A stretch of 64,000 bases of DNA from NCBI GenBank assembly GCA_900637705.1, contig LR134390.1, positions 496,001 through 560,000 on the forward strand, read 5' to 3'. Positions 1-8,950 of this stretch are shown piece by piece. Made by a program: the position numbers and the translations under genes. Positions within the stretch are counted from its first letter, which is position 1. Every line of letters starts with the position of its first letter. The DNA comes from Fusobacterium varium (GTDB lineage Bacteria > Fusobacteriota > Fusobacteriia > Fusobacteriales > Fusobacteriaceae). Below the pieces are notes generated by a model. The model ran no database searches. It had not been told where the DNA came from and saw only the letters and a list, made by a program, of their open reading frames with translations.

Positions 1-37
1 AATAAGGAGTGTTGGATATAAATTTGAAATAAAATAA
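1..37 (+). CDS. response regulator, C-terminal tail (partial)
   Basis: The window opens inside a reading frame (codons start at base 2) ending in TAA at 35-37. It encodes IRSVGYKFEIK, which matches the end of the winged-helix DNA-binding domain of OmpR/PhoB-type response regulators (usual form TVRGVGYKF). The histidine kinase starts 21 bases downstream, so the two form a two-component operon. Only 11 residues are visible, so the family call rests on this short motif plus the neighbour. Confidence 0.7.
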   Translation, partial: IRSVGYKFEIK

Positions 38-58
38 AGCAAAGGAATATGGTTATTT

Positions 59-1450
59 ATGAAGAAAATTTTTTATAAAATATTTTTTATACTTATTATT
101 GTTACATATATGCCTCTTATTATAATATATGGATTTAACAGTTTATATGTTAACGAATATATTAAAAAGAAAAAAGCTAAAGATTTAAAAGAAATAACAG
201 AGTTTGTAAATATAAATTCTTTTTCACTTAAATATAAAAAAAAGATAGAGGAAACAGAAGATATAAAAATAGATATTGTAGATTTAGAAGCTGAGAAGCC
301 TAAAGCCTATATTTTCGAATATCTTAATAAAAGAGATCTAAAAATTGATATAGAACATATGAAGATAAATGAGAGCATTGTGAAATTTGTAAAAAGGACA
401 AATCTTTTAAATAATATATATATTATAAAAAAGGTAGATAAAGAAAAATTTATTGTAATATCTTCATTGATGGTAGTTCCAGAGGTAATAAGCCATATAA
501 TTTTATCTGCATATTTTTATGTTACAGCTCTTATTATACCAGTGTTATTTATTTTAACATATTTTATTTCAAAAAAAATGTCAAAACCAATAGAGCTTTT
601 AGAAGAAGTGTCAAAAAAAATGTCAAACCTTGATTTTTCAAAAAAAATTGAATTTAAAAGTGATGATGAACTTACAAGACTTGGAAGAAATATAAATAAC
701 ATGGCTGAAGTATTGAAAAATAACATAGATGAATTGAGTCTTGTAAATAAAAAATTGAAAAAAGAACTAGAAACAAATGAAAAACTTATGAAATTTGAGA
801 AAAACTTTATGAATTCAATAAGTCATGAACTTAAAACGCCTATTGCTATTATAAATGGGTATATAGAAATGCTTCAAGATAAAATTATTAAGAATCCTGA
901 AGAAATAGAAAAAATATATGCAGTCATGTTTGATGAAGGTGTTTATCTTAATAAGATGATAAAAGATTTAAATTCTTATCATAGATATGAATCTAATTTC
1001 TTTAAAATAGAAAAAAGAGAGATAAGAATAAAAGATTTTATAACTGGGCTTTTAAGTAAATATCATCTTGATATAGAAGAAAGAAAAATAAACTTAATAG
1101 TTGATATAGAGGATAAAATTATAATAGGAGATTTAGGAAAACTTTCGATTATATTAAACAATCTTTTAACTAATGCAATTTCATATACTGATAAAAGGGG
1201 AATAATAGAAATAAATTATAAAAATAATAATTTGAGAATATCAAATAGTGCAGAAATTATTTCAGAAGAAAAATTTGCTCAAATATTTCAACCTTTTTAT
1301 AAAATAGATTTTTCAAGAAATAGAAAATATGGAGGTACAGGATTAGGGCTTTCCATTGTAAAGAATATTTTAGAACTTCTTCATCTTGAATATAATATGA
1401 AGTTTGATAAAAAAAGAAATTTTGTTATATTTGACATAAGGTTTAATTAA
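59..1450 (+). CDS. two-component sensor histidine kinase
   Basis: 463 residues. Membrane segments lie at about 5-27 and 146-170, enclosing an extracytoplasmic sensor region of about 115 residues with no recognised fold. A HAMP linker (about 171-223) and short coiled coil follow. The H-box MNSISHELKTP places the phosphoacceptor His at residue 256. N-box NNLLTNAISY and G-box GGTGLGLSIVKN form the ATP-binding domain. It should autophosphorylate and pass phosphate to the response regulator whose tail is at 1-37. The signal sensed cannot be told from sequence. An AAAGGA ribosome site at 41-46 precedes the ATG. A bidirectional terminator follows. Confidence 0.93.
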   Translation: MKKIFYKIFFILIIVTYMPLIIIYGFNSLYVNEYIKKKKAKDLKEITEFVNINSFSLKYKKKIEETEDIKIDIVDLEAEKPKAYIFEYLNKRDLKIDIEHMKINESIVKFVKRTNLLNNIYIIKKVDKEKFIVISSLMVVPEVISHIILSAYFYVTALIIPVLFILTYFISKKMSKPIELLEEVSKKMSNLDFSKKIEFKSDDELTRLGRNINNMAEVLKNNIDELSLVNKKLKKELETNEKLMKFEKNFMNSISHELKTPIAIINGYIEMLQDKIIKNPEEIEKIYAVMFDEGVYLNKMIKDLNSYHRYESNFFKIEKREIRIKDFITGLLSKYHLDIEERKINLIVDIEDKIIIGDLGKLSIILNNLLTNAISYTDKRGIIEINYKNNNLRISNSAEIISEEKFAQIFQPFYKIDFSRNRKYGGTGLGLSIVKNILELLHLEYNMKFDKKRNFVIFDIRFN

Positions 1451-1465
1451 AACAGAATAAAATAA

Positions 1466-1506
1466 AAAAAGAAGCTTCTTTAAAACTAGAGAAGCTTCCC
1501 TTTTAT
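1466..1506. terminator. bidirectional intrinsic terminator
   Basis: A ten-base stem (AGAAGCTTCT and its partner AGAAGCTTC) with an eight-base loop sits between convergent genes. It has A-rich DNA on the left and TTTTATT on the right, so it can terminate both the kinase transcript and the ThrE-type transcript. Confidence 0.75.
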
Positions 1507-2000
1507 TAAAATTTATTTATTTGTTTTTTTAATTTTATAGAATTTCGTAAATCTATTTTTTTCTTTATTTTATTATATCTTCTTATTTTATAATATATTT
1601 GAGAAAAAGTAGAAACAAATACTATTCCTACTGTAATAGCAACTGTTATAAGAATAGTTTCAGTTCCTTTAGCTACAGCTTTTTCTATTTTATTTTCAAC
1701 GAGATAAGACATTGTGAAATACACTCCACTTCCAGGAACCAGAGGTATAAGACTAGCTATTAAAGTAGAAGTAACTGGTGTTTTTAAAAATCTAGCAATT
1801 ATTTCAGAGTATATAGTAATTGCTATTGAAGAGTATAAGAATGAGGCTGGAATAGAACTCCCATTGTATTTAAAAAATATATACACAGCCCAGCCTAATG
1901 CTCCACCAGCACTTGCACAAAATAATTTCTTTCCTTTAAGATTGAATATAATACCAAAAGCAAAAGTACTTGCAGCAGCCCATAAAATCTCTAATAACAT
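1506..2000 (-). CDS. threonine/serine exporter-like small subunit (ThrE_2/YjjB type)
   Basis: About 164 residues, four to five hydrophobic segments, with the motif LIPLVPGSGVYFTM typical of the ThrE_2 (DUF3815, YjjB) half. In split systems it pairs with a DUF1212/YjjP half, which is the gene directly upstream. E. coli YjjPB exports succinate and ThrE exports Thr/Ser, so the substrate here is not assignable. An in-frame ATG also exists at 2015, but the GGGGGG ribosome site lies between it and the ATG at 2000, so I place the start at 2000, two bases past the stop of the upstream gene. Confidence 0.85.
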   Translation of the reverse strand: MLLEILWAAASTFAFGIIFNLKGKKLFCASAGGALGWAVYIFFKYNGSSIPASFLYSSIAITIYSEIIARFLKTPVTSTLIASLIPLVPGSGVYFTMSYLVENKIEKAVAKGTETILITVAITVGIVFVSTFSQIYYKIRRYNKIKKKIDLRNSIKLKKQINKF

Positions 2001-2001
2001 T

Positions 2002-2757
2002 TTATATCCCCCCAAATCTTACAAGAATAAATAGTGCGAATCCAGTACCTATTGCTAAAGCTGCTCCTACAAGAAAAGCCTCCACAGCACGAGATACTCC
2101 TGAAAGAAGATCTCCAGCTACTAAATCTCTTATTGCATTTGTAAGGGCTATTCCAGGAACAAGAAGCATAATAGCTCCAATAATAGAATATGAAACTGTA
2201 TCTGTAAAACCTATTTTATATGAAAGGTAAGAACATATTGTGCAGATAAATCCTCCTAATGTATTTATAAAAAAACTATTTGATTGAAGTTTAGCAGCAA
2301 AATCTGATATAACAAATATAAGTCCTCCACTTATAAAAGCACAACAAGCATCATTAAATTTTCCCTTAAAAAGAAGGGAGAAAGAAAATGCTCCAAAGCA
2401 GTATGCTAAAAAGTATATGTATTTTTTATAAGGAATTTCTTTATCTATTATATTTACATTTTTAGCAAATTCATCAAAAGAATATTTCTTTATATCTCTT
2501 ACTAATTGATTTATACTATGAACTTTATTTAAATTAGTAGTTCTGTTAGGAACTCTTTCTACAGAACAGAAAAGTTCTCCTTTATGGTTTCTTACAGAAG
2601 TAATAATGCAAGTAATAGAAACAAAGCATTGAGCATTTAATCCATAATGCCTACATATTCTATTTATTATATCCTCTACTCTATAAGTTTCAGCACCACT
2701 TTGTAATGCCATTTTTCCCACTAAGTTAGCTAGTATGAGAACTCTGTTTTCATTCAT
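2002..2757 (-). CDS. threonine/serine exporter-like large subunit (ThrE/YjjP type)
   Basis: 251 residues. The soluble N-terminal region carries LANLVGKMALQSGAETYRVEDIIN, in which the GAETYRVED stretch is diagnostic for the DUF1212/ThrE N domain. Five hydrophobic helices follow from about residue 115, including LLVPGIALTNAIRDLVAGD. It precedes the small ThrE_2 subunit with a two-base gap, so the pair forms one inner-membrane exporter made of two chains. A GGGGAGGAAAATTTT ribosome site lies upstream. The substrate is unknown (amino acid or dicarboxylate). Confidence 0.9.
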   Translation of the reverse strand: MNENRVLILANLVGKMALQSGAETYRVEDIINRICRHYGLNAQCFVSITCIITSVRNHKGELFCSVERVPNRTTNLNKVHSINQLVRDIKKYSFDEFAKNVNIIDKEIPYKKYIYFLAYCFGAFSFSLLFKGKFNDACCAFISGGLIFVISDFAAKLQSNSFFINTLGGFICTICSYLSYKIGFTDTVSYSIIGAIMLLVPGIALTNAIRDLVAGDLLSGVSRAVEAFLVGAALAIGTGFALFILVRFGGI

Positions 2758-2789
2758 AAAATTTTCCTCCCCAAGAATGAAAATATAAA

Positions 2790-3524
2790 TTATTTAAACA
2801 TTTCCAAAACTTCACTAGAATACTGTCCATCGTTATTATGAGTGAATAAAGGAGGTAATATTCTAAGTCCAGGTTTGCCATATTTAATTCCTTCTATTAA
2901 TAATATTTTTCCTTCTTTGTCAGTTTTAGAATGACAGAATTGAATTCTTTTTGGTTCAATAAGATGTTTTTTCATAATCTCAATTATTTCAATAAGTCTA
3001 TCAACTCGATGAACAAGAACAAAATATCCTTTATCTTTTAATAGTGCCGAAGCAGTTTCTATAAGAGTGTCAAGAGTAATAGAGATTTCATGTCTTGCTA
3101 ATGTCAATTGAGTAAGATCATTTAAAAGTTCTTCATTACCATTAAACTTGAAAAAAGGAGGATTTGATACCACCATATCTAAAGTATGAGTTGTAAAATA
3201 TTTTCTCCAATTTTTCATATCATCATTAATAATAGTAATCTGATTTTCAAGGTTATTAAGCTTTACATTTCTTCTTGCAAGATTGCTTGATATTTCTTGG
3301 ATTTCAATACCGGTTATTTTAGCCTTTGTTTTTTTAGAAAGAAAAAGTGGAATAGCACCATTTCCAGTTCCTAAGTCTACAATATTATTAGTATTTTTAG
3401 TAATAGATGCAAATTCTGAGATAAGAAGTGAATCTAAAGAAAAAGCAAAGTGATCAGTTCTTTGGATTATTTTCATATCTTTTTTTAAAAGATCTATAAT
3501 AGTTTCAAATTCGTTAGTAATCAT
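2790..3524 (-). CDS. trmN6: tRNA1(Val) (adenine(37)-N6)-methyltransferase-like enzyme
   Basis: 244 residues, a Rossmann-fold SAM-dependent methyltransferase. Motif I is DLGTGNGAIPLFL (about 48-60) and the catalytic N6-adenine motif is VVSNPPFF (about 139-146). This combination and length match the YfiC/TrmN6 family, which modifies A37 of tRNA-Val. A GGAGGG ribosome site precedes the ATG. It is in the same direction as the ThrE pair, 32 bases upstream of it, so probably co-transcribed without functional linkage. Another small-domain methyltransferase target is possible. Confidence 0.85.
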   Translation of the reverse strand: MITNEFETIIDLLKKDMKIIQRTDHFAFSLDSLLISEFASITKNTNNIVDLGTGNGAIPLFLSKKTKAKITGIEIQEISSNLARRNVKLNNLENQITIINDDMKNWRKYFTTHTLDMVVSNPPFFKFNGNEELLNDLTQLTLARHEISITLDTLIETASALLKDKGYFVLVHRVDRLIEIIEIMKKHLIEPKRIQFCHSKTDKEGKILLIEGIKYGKPGLRILPPLFTHNNDGQYSSEVLEMFK

Positions 3525-3593
3525 AATATATTTTTCCCTCCTATTGCATTATATCAAATTTAAATATAAATTAAAATTAGAATTTTAAGAAGG

Positions 3594-3645
3594 AAAAAAA
3601 GAGCAGCTGAAATTAAATTTGAAAATAATTTACAGCTGCTTCTTA
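3594..3645 (-). terminator. intrinsic terminator after the GntP-type permease
   Basis: On the minus strand GAAGCAGCTG pairs with CAGCTGCTC across an AT-rich loop of about 27 bases and is followed by a run of seven T. It lies 27 bases past the permease stop codon and separates the permease from trmN6. Confidence 0.7.
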
Positions 3646-3671
3646 TTAATAAATATTATTTGATTTTAAAA

Positions 3672-4988
3672 TTATACAATTCCCATCATTCCTAAAATTA
3701 TAGCTGCAGCTAGTGCAAGTAGAGGAATGACACAGGTAACCATTCCAATATCATTATATGAATCTTTATGAGTCATACCTGTAACTGCCAGAAGAGTTAT
3801 AACGGCACCACAATGCGGAAGAGAATCTAAACCTCCAGAAGCAATTGTAGCTATTCTATGAAAAGCTTCTACATTTATTCCTTGAGATGCAGCTATAGCC
3901 ATATATTGAGGACCAAGAGCTTCTAATGCTATACCCATACCACCTGAAGATGAACCAGTAGCTCCAGCAAGAAGAGTTATAGCTAATGCTTCTGAGATTA
4001 AAGGACTTGCATCTATTCCAAGAAGTTTATCAGTAAGAACTTGAAATCCTGGTACAGCCCTTACAACTCCACCAAAACCAACAGCTGCTGCAGTATTAAG
4101 TATTGCTATAACTGAACCATTTCCACCTTCATTTAGCGCTTTTATAAAAAACTTAGACTTATTTAAATTAAGTACAGCGACAACAATGTTTCCACATAAA
4201 AGTGATAAGATACTAGCTGGAGTTATAGCCATACCAGCTTTTTTACTTAGTATGTAAAGCACAAGAACAACTGTAATGAGAGGAACTAATGAAAGATATT
4301 CATTTGGAAGATCTCCATCTTCTTCTTTAATATTATTAGCAGGTTCAATAAAATGTTCACCAGCTTTTATTAGTTTTTCTTGTTTCCAGTAAAGATAAAA
4401 ATATCCACAAACGAGCATTATTAATCCAGCAACTATACCCATAATAGGAGCTGCATAAGGAGTAGTATTAAAATATCTTCCAGCAATTATATTATTTAAT
4501 TGAGGACTTCCAGGGAAAGCTGTCATAGTAAAAGTAAATGCTCCAAGTGCAATAGCTCCAGGAATAAGTTTTCTTGGTAAATTAGCTTCTCTGAAAAGAG
4601 ATATAGCAAGTGGGTATATAGCAAAAACTACAACAAAAAGGCTAACTCCTCCATAAGTAAGAACAGCACAACTTACAATAACTCCAAGAAGCGCTCTTTT
4701 AGCTCCAACAAATTTTACAAGGAGGTGTGCAACAGAACGAGCTGCTCCAGTAACATCCATCATTTTTCCAAAAACTGCTCCTAGAAAGAACAGAGGAAAC
4801 CATGATTTAGTAAAGCTAGCTAAGGACCCCATGTAGTTTTCAGTATATGATTCCAACAAAACTTGTCCATTGAATCCGAATCCATATAAAGCAACAATGA
4901 TAGCTGAAAGTGGTGCTACCCAGATAATAGAATATCCTTTATATGAAAGAAAAACTAATAATAATAAACCTAAAAGTATACCCAGCAT
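3672..4988 (-). CDS. GntP-family permease (probable hydroxy-acid/short-chain acid symporter)
   Basis: 438 residues with about 12 hydrophobic segments, the usual size for the GntP family of proton-coupled carriers for gluconate, 3-hydroxybutyrate and related acids. Recognisable parts are the N-terminal LSYKGYSIIWVAPLSAI, the central FPGSPQLNNII and the C-terminal ATGSSSGGMGIALEALG and SGGLDSLPHCGAVITLL. It sits beside a LysR regulator and a CoA-transferase, which suggests uptake of a carboxylic acid that is then activated to its CoA thioester. A candidate LysR box (5170-5185) lies about 180 bases upstream. The exact substrate is inferred from context only. Confidence 0.85.
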   Translation of the reverse strand: MLGILLGLLLLVFLSYKGYSIIWVAPLSAIIVALYGFGFNGQVLLESYTENYMGSLASFTKSWFPLFFLGAVFGKMMDVTGAARSVAHLLVKFVGAKRALLGVIVSCAVLTYGGVSLFVVVFAIYPLAISLFREANLPRKLIPGAIALGAFTFTMTAFPGSPQLNNIIAGRYFNTTPYAAPIMGIVAGLIMLVCGYFYLYWKQEKLIKAGEHFIEPANNIKEEDGDLPNEYLSLVPLITVVLVLYILSKKAGMAITPASILSLLCGNIVVAVLNLNKSKFFIKALNEGGNGSVIAILNTAAAVGFGGVVRAVPGFQVLTDKLLGIDASPLISEALAITLLAGATGSSSGGMGIALEALGPQYMAIAASQGINVEAFHRIATIASGGLDSLPHCGAVITLLAVTGMTHKDSYNDIGMVTCVIPLLALAAAIILGMMGIV

Positions 4989-5169
4989 ATATTTTCCTCC
5001 CTAAATTTATTTTTTACCTTATTATCAAAATTATCAAATTTATCATTGAATTTTGAAGCAACAAATTAGAACATAAATTATAATTAATATACAAAATGAA
5101 CTGATAGTTTTATGTTAAAATTATATTTCAATAAGTAGATAAAGTAAAATACTAGAATTTCATTTGTGC

Positions 5170-5185
5170 TATGAAAAAAATCATA
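5170..5185. promoter_or_regulatory. candidate LysR-type operator upstream of the permease
   Basis: TATGA-N6-TCATA, an interrupted palindrome. A near-identical box (TATGA-N7-TCATA) is at 6217-6233 before the CoA-transferase. Both flank the LysR gene, so they are the natural candidates for its binding sites. The match is by eye and short. Confidence 0.45.
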
Positions 5186-5223
5186 CATAGGTATAAAAAA
5201 TGAAATTAAGGGATAAAATGAAA

Positions 5224-6105
5224 TTATAAATCTATATTTTTTACAAATTCAATAAAAAGTTTTATAGCCTTGGATACATATTTATCTTTTCTAACAATAA
5301 GTGCTATATTCCATGGAAATTCTGGGTCTTTGATAGTTAAAAGTCTAATATTTTTAGAATGGAATTTACTGAGTATAGGTCTAGGAAGTATAGTTATTCC
5401 TTGATTAAGAGCCACCATTTCAGCAATAAAATCCCATTGAGAACTGCTGCAAATAATGTTTGGTTCAAAACCAGCTTTAGCGCAAAGAGCTTTTATTCTG
5501 TCATGAAGCATATATGTTTCATTTAAAATGATAAGAGGTTCATCTTTTATTTCTGAAAATGAAACTTCTTTTTTAGAAGCTAAAGGATGATTTTTATGGA
5601 CAACAACAACATTGTCTGACATGAATACGGAAGTTATATTAAAATCTTGAGAAGAAAATGGAAGAATGACAACTCCAATATCAATTTCTCCTTTTTCAAC
5701 TTTATCTTTTACTGTATTAGCTCCAGCTTCAATAACACTTAGATTGATATTAGGATACATATTTCTAAATTCTTGTATTGTAGATGTAAAATAGATAGTA
5801 CTTATCACAGGAGGTACTCCAACTTTGATACTTCCTTTTTCTAAACTTATACTATCTTGAAGTTTAGTAAGCTGCTCATTTATTACTTTTAAAGCAATGA
5901 TACCATTTTCGTAAAGAAGCTGTCCTTCTGGGGTCAGTTTGAAATTTTTAGATGTCCTGTCTATAAGGATAATATCTAATTCACTTTCAAAAGTTTTTAT
6001 AGCTTTACTTAAAGCTGATTGGCATATATACAAATTTTTAGAAGCATTTGTAAAACTTTTCTGTCTAGCTATTTCAACAAAGTAGTTCAAAAGTTTTATG
6101 TTAAT
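5224..6105 (-). CDS. LysR-family transcriptional regulator (apparent ATT start)
   Basis: About 293 residues. An N-terminal helix-turn-helix (SFTNASKNLYICQSALSKAIK) is followed by a periplasmic-binding-protein-like effector domain (GSIKVGVPPV onward). LysR proteins normally begin MNIKLLNYF. Here those codons read ATT AAC ATA AAA CTT TTG AAC TAC, with the first at 6105-6103. The ribosome site GGAGGGG (6113-6119) is correctly spaced only for the ATT, since the TTG at 6090 is 22 bases away. So the start is probably ATT, or an ATG misread as ATT. It likely controls the divergent CoA-transferase and the permease in response to a carboxylic acid or acyl-CoA. Confidence 0.88.
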   Translation of the reverse strand: MNIKLLNYFVEIARQKSFTNASKNLYICQSALSKAIKTFESELDIILIDRTSKNFKLTPEGQLLYENGIIALKVINEQLTKLQDSISLEKGSIKVGVPPVISTIYFTSTIQEFRNMYPNINLSVIEAGANTVKDKVEKGEIDIGVVILPFSSQDFNITSVFMSDNVVVVHKNHPLASKKEVSFSEIKDEPLIILNETYMLHDRIKALCAKAGFEPNIICSSSQWDFIAEMVALNQGITILPRPILSKFHSKNIRLLTIKDPEFPWNIALIVRKDKYVSKAIKLFIEFVKNIDL

Positions 6106-6216
6106 ATGAATCCCCTCCTTTTTTATAATTAAAATTTAGAATTTAATAATTTTTATTATACTTAAAGTATACACTTTTTAGCAGCATAAAATTAAATACT
6201 TTTTTATCATATAATG

Positions 6217-6233
6217 TATGAATTAAATTCATA
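6217..6233. promoter_or_regulatory. candidate LysR-type operator between the regulator and CoA-transferase
   Basis: A perfect 8-base inverted repeat with a one-base centre, TATGAATT-A-AATTCATA, containing the T-N11-A signature of LysR sites. It lies in the divergent intergenic region, about 110 bases upstream of the regulator start and 137 bases upstream of the CoA-transferase -35 box. Confidence 0.55.
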
Positions 6234-6369
6234 AAAGAAAAAGGTAATAATATATAAAAGTTATCCATAACTCAAGTATTATAACATATTTTTATAAAAT
6301 ATAAAATTTTCTCCAGTTAAAGAAAAATATTTATTTTAAAGAATGATAATTTATTTTTGAATACATCTA

Positions 6370-6399
6370 TTGACTTTTCTGTAAAGAATGCACTATAAT
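6370..6399 (+). promoter_or_regulatory. sigma-70-type promoter of the CoA-transferase
   Basis: TTGACT (6370-6375) and TATAAT (6394-6399) with an 18-base spacer, about 105 bases upstream of the start codon. This leaves a long untranslated leader in which I recognise no riboswitch. Confidence 0.7.
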
Positions 6400-6511
6400 C
6401 CTACTAACAAATTAGAATCATATTTAGTGTATGAAATGGCATGACTTAGTTCTAAAAAAGAATACAAAAATATTCTGATAGGTATTTTTGGTAAAAAAAG
6501 GAGTGAGTTAA

Positions 6512-8068
6512 ATGGCTGAGTTTATTAAAGCATCTCAAGCTGCCAGATTAATAAAAGATGATTCATTTTTACTGGTATGTGGTTTTGTAGGGATAGGAAG
6601 TCCAGAAGAGATATTTATTGAAATGGAAAAATCTTTTTTGGAAAAAGGAACACCAAAGAATCTTGATCTTATGTTTGCCGCTGGATTTGGTGATGGGAAA
6701 ACAAAAGGTCTTAATCATTTTGCTCATAAAGGAATGATAAAAAAAGCTATAGGAGGACATTGGGGATTGGCCCCAGGTCTTGCACAACTGGTAAATAACA
6801 ATGATATGGAAGGCTACAATCTGCCACAGGGAGTAATTGCCCAAATGTTTAGAGATATGGCAGCAGGAAAGCCAGGAACTATTTCACATGTTGGATTAGG
6901 AACATTTGTGGATCCAGAAATCCAAGGTGGAAAACTTAATGATGTTACAACAAAAGATATTGTTGAAAAACTAACGCTAAATGGAAGAGAAGTGTTATTT
7001 TTTCATGGACAAAGACCAAACTTTGGTATTTTAAAAGGAACTTCATCAGATGAAGATGGAAATATTTCCTTTGAGGAAGAACCATTGACACTAGAAACAT
7101 TATCAATAGCAATGGCTGTAAAAAATGCTGGTGGAAAGATAATTGTTCAGGTTAAGAAAAAAGTAGAAAATGGGGTAATTCAGCCTAAAAATGTAAAGAT
7201 ACCTGGAATATTAGTAGATTATGTAGTGGTGGTTGAAAATCTTGAAAATCATAAACAGACATTGGCTGAAGAATTTAATCTTGAATATGTTACTAGAATT
7301 ATATCAGATAAACCATCAAAAGTGGAAGCAGTGCAATTAGATGAAAGAAAAGTAGTATCAAGAAGATGTGCAATGCTACTTTCTAGAGAAAAGAAAATAA
7401 TAAATTATGGAATAGGAATGCCAGAAGTAATAGCTGCTGTACTTAATGAAGAGGGACAAGAAGAATATTTTACTCCAACAGTAGAACCAGGAGCTATAGG
7501 AGGAACTCCAGCAGGAGGACTTAACTTTGGAGCATCAGTAAATCCTGTATGTATAATAGATCAACCATATCAATTTGATTTTTATGATGGTGGGGGATTA
7601 GATATGGCATTTTTAGGTCTTGCTCAATGTGATAGATATGGAAATATAAATGTATCAAAATTTGGACCAAAGATAGCAGGGTGTGGAGGTTTTATAAATA
7701 TAACACAGAATGCGAAAGAAGTAGTTTTCTGTGGTACATTTACAGCAGGAGGATTAAAACTTGAAATAGCTGATGGAAAATTAAAAATAGTTCAAGAAGG
7801 AAAAATCAAAAAATTTGTAAAAGATGTTGAGCAGATTACATTTAGTGGAAAATTAGCAAAGGAAAATAAAAAGAAAGTAAAATATGTAACAGAGAGAGCA
7901 GTTTTTGAATTAAAACCTGAAGGACTAACACTAATTGAAATAGCGCCAGGGATAGATATAGAAAGAGATATATTAGAACAAATGGAATTTAAACCATTGA
8001 TTTCAAATGAGTTGAAAACTATGGATGAAAAAATATTTAAAGCGGAGAAAATGGGATTAGTATTATAA
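6512..8068 (+). CDS. acyl-CoA:acetate CoA-transferase (YdiF/propionate CoA-transferase family)
   Basis: 518 residues, the usual size for the single-chain fused alpha-beta CoA-transferases (E. coli YdiF, Clostridium Pct). The alpha-like half begins FIKASQAARLIKDDSFLLVCGFVGIGSP. In the beta-like half, the motif TPTVEPGAIGGTPAGG places the catalytic Glu at residue 325. It exchanges CoA between a short-chain acyl-CoA and a free acid such as acetate. AAAAGGAG precedes the ATG. With the hydratase, dehydrogenase and Etf genes downstream it fits crotonate/hydroxybutyrate/butyrate metabolism. The natural acid is not determined by sequence. Confidence 0.92.
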   Translation: MAEFIKASQAARLIKDDSFLLVCGFVGIGSPEEIFIEMEKSFLEKGTPKNLDLMFAAGFGDGKTKGLNHFAHKGMIKKAIGGHWGLAPGLAQLVNNNDMEGYNLPQGVIAQMFRDMAAGKPGTISHVGLGTFVDPEIQGGKLNDVTTKDIVEKLTLNGREVLFFHGQRPNFGILKGTSSDEDGNISFEEEPLTLETLSIAMAVKNAGGKIIVQVKKKVENGVIQPKNVKIPGILVDYVVVVENLENHKQTLAEEFNLEYVTRIISDKPSKVEAVQLDERKVVSRRCAMLLSREKKIINYGIGMPEVIAAVLNEEGQEEYFTPTVEPGAIGGTPAGGLNFGASVNPVCIIDQPYQFDFYDGGGLDMAFLGLAQCDRYGNINVSKFGPKIAGCGGFINITQNAKEVVFCGTFTAGGLKLEIADGKLKIVQEGKIKKFVKDVEQITFSGKLAKENKKKVKYVTERAVFELKPEGLTLIEIAPGIDIERDILEQMEFKPLISNELKTMDEKIFKAEKMGLVL

Positions 8069-8514
8069 TAATTTGAATACTATTTTATCTTAATAATTTT
8101 AATAAGTAAGAAACCATTGTTCATAAAAAATTCTATTTGACATTGTATTCAATAAGTATTTCTTAGTTTTAGGAGAATAAAGATAAATTTTCTACAATTT
8201 GATTATTTTTTAATAAATATAACGCAAAAAATGAGCAAAAAATAGAAAGTATTCCCTAGCTCTTGACTTTGAGTTAAAATATTGGTATAACTTATAATAG
8301 AGTACAATTGACAGGTTACGTGTATGTAAAAAAGCATTAGATACATATAAAACAAAATAGTACGATTTTAGAACGGGATTAAACTAGAAATATTTGGTTA
8401 ATTTTTTTTGAAAAAGTGCTATAATAAAATATATTTATATCTATATAATAATATATTTATATCTACTGTTTTTTATTAATCAAAGAAATTTATGAATGAT
8501 GGATTGGAGGGGAT
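8069..8514 (+). promoter_or_regulatory. 446-base intergenic region with a promoter for the hydratase operon
   Basis: It contains a clear promoter, TTGACT (8263-8268), 17-base spacer, TATAAC (8286-8291), and a second TATAAT about 70 bases before the next gene within a repeated TATATTTATATCTA sequence. I see no strong terminator after the CoA-transferase and no RNA gene or coding frame. Confidence 0.5.
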
Positions 8515-8905
8515 ATGAATTTCGGAGATTTGAAAATAGGTATGAAGGCTCAAGTTACAAAACAATAACAGAAGCTGATGTTATTCTTTATGCAGGTATT
8601 ACATTGGATATAAATCCAGCCCACTTAAATGAAGAACATGCTAAAAAAACTATTTTCAAACACAGAATAGCACATGGTATGCTAACTGCAGGTCTTGTAT
8701 CTGCTGTATTAGGAACAAAACTTCCAGGTGAGGGAAGTATTTACATGGGACAGGAACTAATGTTCACAGCACCTGTTTATTTTGGAGATACTATCACAGC
8801 AACTGCTGAGATTATAGAATTAATTCCAGAAAAAACAGGGTAATATTATCAACAATATGTACAAATCAAGACGGTAAAGAAGTATTAAAAGGTCAAGCAA
8901 AATAA
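8515..8905 (+). pseudogene. MaoC-like (R)-specific enoyl-CoA hydratase, two frameshifts in this sequence
   Basis: Adding one A to the runs at 8559-8562 and 8830-8835 restores a 130-residue protein beginning MNFGDLKIGMKAQVTKTITEAD. It has the MaoC hot-dog hydratase motif ITLDINPAHLNEEHA with catalytic Asp and His, followed by HGMLTAGLVSAVLG. Family length is about 130-140, so the repaired product is full size. It hydrates trans-2-enoyl-CoA to (R)-3-hydroxyacyl-CoA. The ribosome site GGAGGGG (8506-8512) fits the ATG at 8515. Both lesions are single-base losses in A runs, so I think the gene is intact in the organism. Confidence 0.88.
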
Positions 8906-8950
8906 TGAAAAAATAGTTAGATAACAAAGACTAGTAGGAGGATTAAGATA

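Noticed and set aside
1714-2230. Plus-strand frames opposite the ThrE-type genes
   Set aside because: They are antisense shadows of well-supported minus-strand membrane proteins, with no ribosome site or family match.
8400-8470. Repeated TATATTTATATCTA tracts considered as a CRISPR or satellite repeat
   Set aside because: Only two imperfect copies without spacers; ordinary AT-rich promoter DNA.
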